The notes below the pieces were generated by a model. That model saw only the letters and a program-made list of their open reading frames with translations, did not search any database and was not told where the DNA came from. Of a stretch of 64,000 nucleotides of DNA, positions 60,601-64,000 are shown one piece after another. Source of the DNA: Shewanella phaeophyticola (lineage in GTDB: Bacteria > Pseudomonadota > Gammaproteobacteria > Enterobacterales > Shewanellaceae); contig NZ_JAODOQ010000001.1 in the NCBI RefSeq assembly GCF_025398315.1, forward strand, positions 4,698,606 through 4,762,605, read 5' to 3'. The number at the start of each line of letters is the position of its first letter. Position 1 is the stretch's first letter. Made by a program: the position numbers and the translations under genes.

Positions 60601-63600
60601 GGCCACAACGGTGATTTCACCGTCGACCAGGGCTGAGATATCAACGTTATCGACTGCGTAGCTGCCGTCAGCGTTGACGGCCACATCGTTAATTTCAATG
60701 GTGTTGCCATCGACATCGGTGAGGACTAAATCAACCGTGCCGCCAGTCGGAATATCTTGGCTGGTTCCGGTGATGTCAGCTTGATCATTGGCGTTATCAG
60801 GGATCAAGTCCACGGTTAGGTTACCGGCGGTGGCATCGAGCTCTTCAGCATCATTCGCAGTGAGCGGATTGCCGTTACTGTCAGAGGCGGTGGCCACAAC
60901 GGTGATTTCACCGTCGACCAGGGCTGAGATATCAACGTTATCGACTGCGTAGCTGCCGTCAGCGTTGACGGCCACATCGTTAATTTCAATGGTGTTGCCA
61001 TCGACATCGGTGAGGACTAAATCAACCGTGCCGCCAGTCGGAATATCTTGGCTGGTTCCGGTGATGTCAGCTTGATCATTCGCGTTATCAAGGATCAAAT
61101 CCACGGTGATGTTACCGGCGGTGGCATCGAGCTCTTCAGCATCATTCGCAGTGAGCGGATTGCCGTTACTGTCAGAGGCGGTGGCCACAACGGTGATTTC
61201 ACCGTCGACCAGGGCTGAGGTATCAACGTTATCGACTGCGTAGCTGCCGTCAGCGTTGACGGCCACATCGTTAATTTCAATGGTGTTGCCATCGACATCG
61301 GTGAGGACTAAATCAACCGTGCCGCCAGTCGGAATATCTTGGCTGGTTCCAGTGATGTCAGCTTGATCATTCGCGTTATCAAGGATCAAGTCCACGGTGA
61401 TGTTACCGGCGGTGGCATCGAGCTCTTCAGCATCATTCGCAGTGAGCGGATTACCGTTACTGTCAGAGGCGGTGGCCACAACGGTGATTTCACCGTCGAC
61501 CAGGGCTGAGATATCAACGTTATCGACTGCGTAGCTGCCGTCAGCGTTGACGGCCACATCGTTAATTTCAATGGTGTTGCCATCGACATCGGTGAGGACT
61601 AAATCAACCGTGCCGCCAGTCGGAATATCTTGGCTGGTTCCGGTGATGTCAGCTTGATCATTCGCGTTATCAAGGATCAAATCCACGGTGATGTTACCGG
61701 CGGTGGCATCGAGCTCTTCAGCATCATTCGCAGTGAGCGGATTGCCGTTACTGTCAGAGGCGGTGGCCACAACGGTGATTTCACCGTCGACCAGGGCTGA
61801 GATATCAACGTTATCGACTGCGTAGCTGCCGTCAGCGTTGACGGCCACATCGTTAATTTCAATGGTGTTGCCATCGACATCGGTGAGGACTAAATCAACC
61901 GTGCCGCCAGTCGGAATATCTTGGCTGGTTCCAGTGATGTCAGCTTGATCATTCGCGTTATCAAGGACTAAAGTCCACGGTGATGTTACCGGCGGTGGCA
62001 TCGAGCTCTTCAGCATCATTCGCAGTGAGCGGATTACCGTTACTGTCAGAGGCGGTGGCCACAACGGTGATTTCACCGTCGACCAGGGCTGAGATATCAA
62101 CGTTATCGACTGCGTAGCTGCCGTCAGCGTTGACGGCCACATCGTTAATTTCAATGGTGTTGCCATCGACATCGGTGAGGACTAAATCAACCGTGCCGCC
62201 AGTCGGAATATCTTGGCTGGTTCCGGTGATGTCAGCTTGATCATTCGCGTTATCAAGGATAAAATCCACGGTGATGTTACCGGCGGTGGCATCGAGCTCT
62301 TCAGCATCATTCGCAGTGAGCGGATTACCGTTACTGTCAGAGGCGGTGGCCACAACGGTGATTTCACCGTCGACCAGGGCTGAGATATCAACGTTATCGA
62401 CTGCGTAGCTGCCGTCAGCGTTGACGGCCACATCGTTAATTTCAATGGTGTTGCCATCGACATCGGTGAGGACTAAATCAACCGTGCCGCCAGTCGGAAT
62501 ATCTTGGCTGGTTCCGGTGATGTCAGCTTGATCATTCGCGTTATCAAGGATCAAATCCACGGTGATGTTACCGGCGGTGGCATCGAGCTCTTCAGCATCA
62601 TTCGCAGTGAGCGGATTACCGTTACTGTCAGAGGCGGTGGCCACAACGGTGATTTCACCGTCGACCAGGGCTGAGATATCAACGTTATCGACTGCGTAGC
62701 TGCCGTCAGCGTTGACGGCCACATCGTTAATTTCAATGGTGTTGCCATCGACATCGGTGAGGACTAAATCAACCGTGCCGCCAGTCGGAATATCTTGGCT
62801 GGTTCCGGTGATGTCAGCTTGATCATTGGCGTTATCAAGGACTAAAGTCCACGGTTAGGTTACCGGCGGTGGCATCGAGCTCTTCAGCATCATTCGCAGT
62901 GAGCGGATTACCGTTACTGTCAGAGGCGGTGGCCACAACGGTGATTTCACCGTCGACCAGGGCTGAGATATCAACGTTATCGACTGCGTAGCTGCCGTCA
63001 GCGTTGACGGCCACATCGTTAATTTCAATGGTGTTGCCATCGACATCGGTGAGGACTAAATCAACCGTGCCGCCAGTCGGAATATCTTGGCTGGTTCCGG
63101 TGATGTCAGCTTGATCATTGGCGTTATCAAGGATCAAATCCACGGTGATGTTACCGGCGGTGGCATCGAGCTCTTCAGCATCATTCGCAGTGAGCGGATT
63201 GCCGTTACTGTCAGAGGCGGTGGCCACAACGGTGATTTCACCGTCGACCAGGGCTGAGATATCAACGTTATCGACTGCGTAGCTGCCGTCAGCGTTGACG
63301 GCCACATCGTTAATTTCAATGGTGTTGCCATCGACATCGGTGAGGACTAAATCAACCGTGCCGCCAGTCGGAATATCTTGGCTGGTTCCGGTGATGTCAG
63401 CTTGATCATTCGCGTTATCAAGGATAAAGTCCACGGTGATGTTACCGGCGGTGGCATCGAGCTCTTCAGCATCATTCGCAGTGAGCGGATTACCGTTACT
63501 GTCAGAGGCGGTGGCCACAACGGTGATTTCACCGTCGACCAGGGCTGAGATATCAATGTTATCGACTGCGTAGCTGCCGTCAGCGTTGACGGCCACATCG

Positions 63601-64000
63601 TTAATTTCAATGGTGTTGCCATCGACATCGGTGAGGACTAAATCAACCGTGCCGCCAGTCGGAATATCTTGGCTGGTTCCGGTGATGTCAGCTTGATCAT
63701 TGGCGTTATCAAGGACCAAGTCCACGGTGATGTTACCGGCGGTGGCATCGAGCTCTTCAGCATCATTCGCAGTGAGCGGATTACCGTTACTGTCAGAGGC
63801 GGTGGCCACAACGGTGATTTCACCGTCGACCAGGGCTGAGATATCAACGTTATCGACTGCGTAGCTGCCGTCAGCGTTGACGGCCACATCGTTAATTTCA
63901 ATGGTGTTGCCATCGACATCGGTGAGGACTAAATCAACCGTGCCGCCAGTCGGAATATCTTGGCTGGTTCCGGTGATGTCAGCTTGATCATTCGCGTTAT
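51659..64000 (-). CDS. bpfA: BpfA-type giant RTX adhesin, C-terminal part (gene continues beyond the window), several frameshifts
   Basis: Over 4100 codons are in the window; the N-terminal retention module and LapG cleavage site lie beyond base 64000. From the window end to about 57340 are about 23 nearly identical 97-residue Ig-like repeats. Next come further Ig/cadherin/VCBS-type domains (TFTYTVTDEYGATDTATVTI; VTSADGTATHTVTITIVG), a region 54550-54930, a von Willebrand A domain (LILDVSGSMDNSAG, about 53830-53270, with MIDAS residues), RTX nonapeptides (GGAGDDVLIGGDGNDML, about 52030-52165), and the uncleaved type I secretion signal at the end. Frame breaks occur at about 54930, 60208, 60505, 61967 and 62843; each restores immediately. 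It mediates biofilm attachment and is exported by the downstream-encoded system. Confidence 0.93.
57340..64000 (-). repeat. About 23 tandem 291-bp repeats inside bpfA
   Basis: The unit encodes 97 residues, beginning VDLILDNANDQADITGTSQD and ending ELDATAGNIT. Spacing is 291 bases, except 290 or 292 at the frame breaks. Differences among units are few: VDLILD/VDFILD/VDLVLD, GNIT/GNLT, NVDIS/NIDIS/NVDTS, TAND/TADD, mostly one base each. The array runs off the window. A second frame on the same strand also stays open across units (MSMATPLKLTMW..), which is a by-product of the repeat. Confidence 0.97.

Noticed and set aside
60436..62172. Separate 578-residue gene starting MSMATPLKLTMW
   Set aside because: Its first 67 codons are an out-of-phase reading of the bpfA repeat; the rest is bpfA in frame after a break. 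It is part of the adhesin gene.

Overview
The window looks like a chromosomal segment of a Shewanella species (marine gammaproteobacterium, roughly 43% GC by eye). The assignment rests on recognised gene content: the complete BpfA-type large adhesin and type I secretion locus (bpfA, secretion genes, OmpA lipoprotein, bpfG, bpfD), an ilvY/ilvC plus ilvLGMDA arrangement with ilvE elsewhere, paired ytfK and paeA genes, a duplicated yihG-type acyltransferase, and several short interspersed elements with ATACCAAT-type ends.

Layout. 1-1006 is the end of ygiQ. 1075-6000 is accessory: a MITE, a secreted hypothetical protein, a small integron-type cassette array without a visible integrase (an unusual membrane GT51 transglycosylase-like gene and a small unknown gene, each followed by an attC-like site whose ends match its own cassette start), and a Y1-type transposase flanked by oppositely oriented short tandem repeats. 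6118-9600 holds a pentapeptide-repeat protein, a SYLF protein, ygbA and an unknown membrane-anchored acidic protein. 9700-16530 holds mostly housekeeping genes: lipoprotein, selO, DUF3630, srkA, dsbA, ytfK, zapB, a RidA-like gene and ilvE. A tandem-repeat-bearing MITE then separates ilvE from a very large propeller-PAS-GGDEF-EAL regulator. Two acyltransferases, comM and paeA (with a long structured leader) follow. 26990-35827 is the branched-chain amino acid block: ilvY and ilvC divergent, then a classical attenuator with leader peptide, a 284-bp MITE inserted after the attenuator, and ilvG-ilvM-ilvD-ilvA. A class V aminotransferase, ubiK and rep follow. A GAF-GAF-GGDEF-degenerate EAL protein and a tRNA operon (Arg-His-Pro-Pro) precede the biofilm adhesin locus, all on the minus strand, which runs to the end of the window inside a block of about 23 almost identical 97-residue repeats.

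How genes work together. In the bpf locus the adhesin is exported by an ABC permease, a membrane-fusion protein and a TolC-like channel. BpfG is the periplasmic protease able to release it, and BpfD is the inner-membrane c-di-GMP receptor that restrains BpfG. Two large GGDEF/EAL proteins lie in the same window and could feed that pool. The ilv genes are controlled by IlvY (ilvC) and by leader-peptide attenuation (ilvGMDA).

A caution for all users: at least a dozen conserved genes carry frameshifts. Almost all fall exactly where the family has a Gly-Pro pair or another residue pair that can be encoded with GGCCC/GGGCC. I read these as systematic consensus errors at one motif, probably a modified one, and not as real gene decay. 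I annotated such genes as full-length CDS with the break noted.
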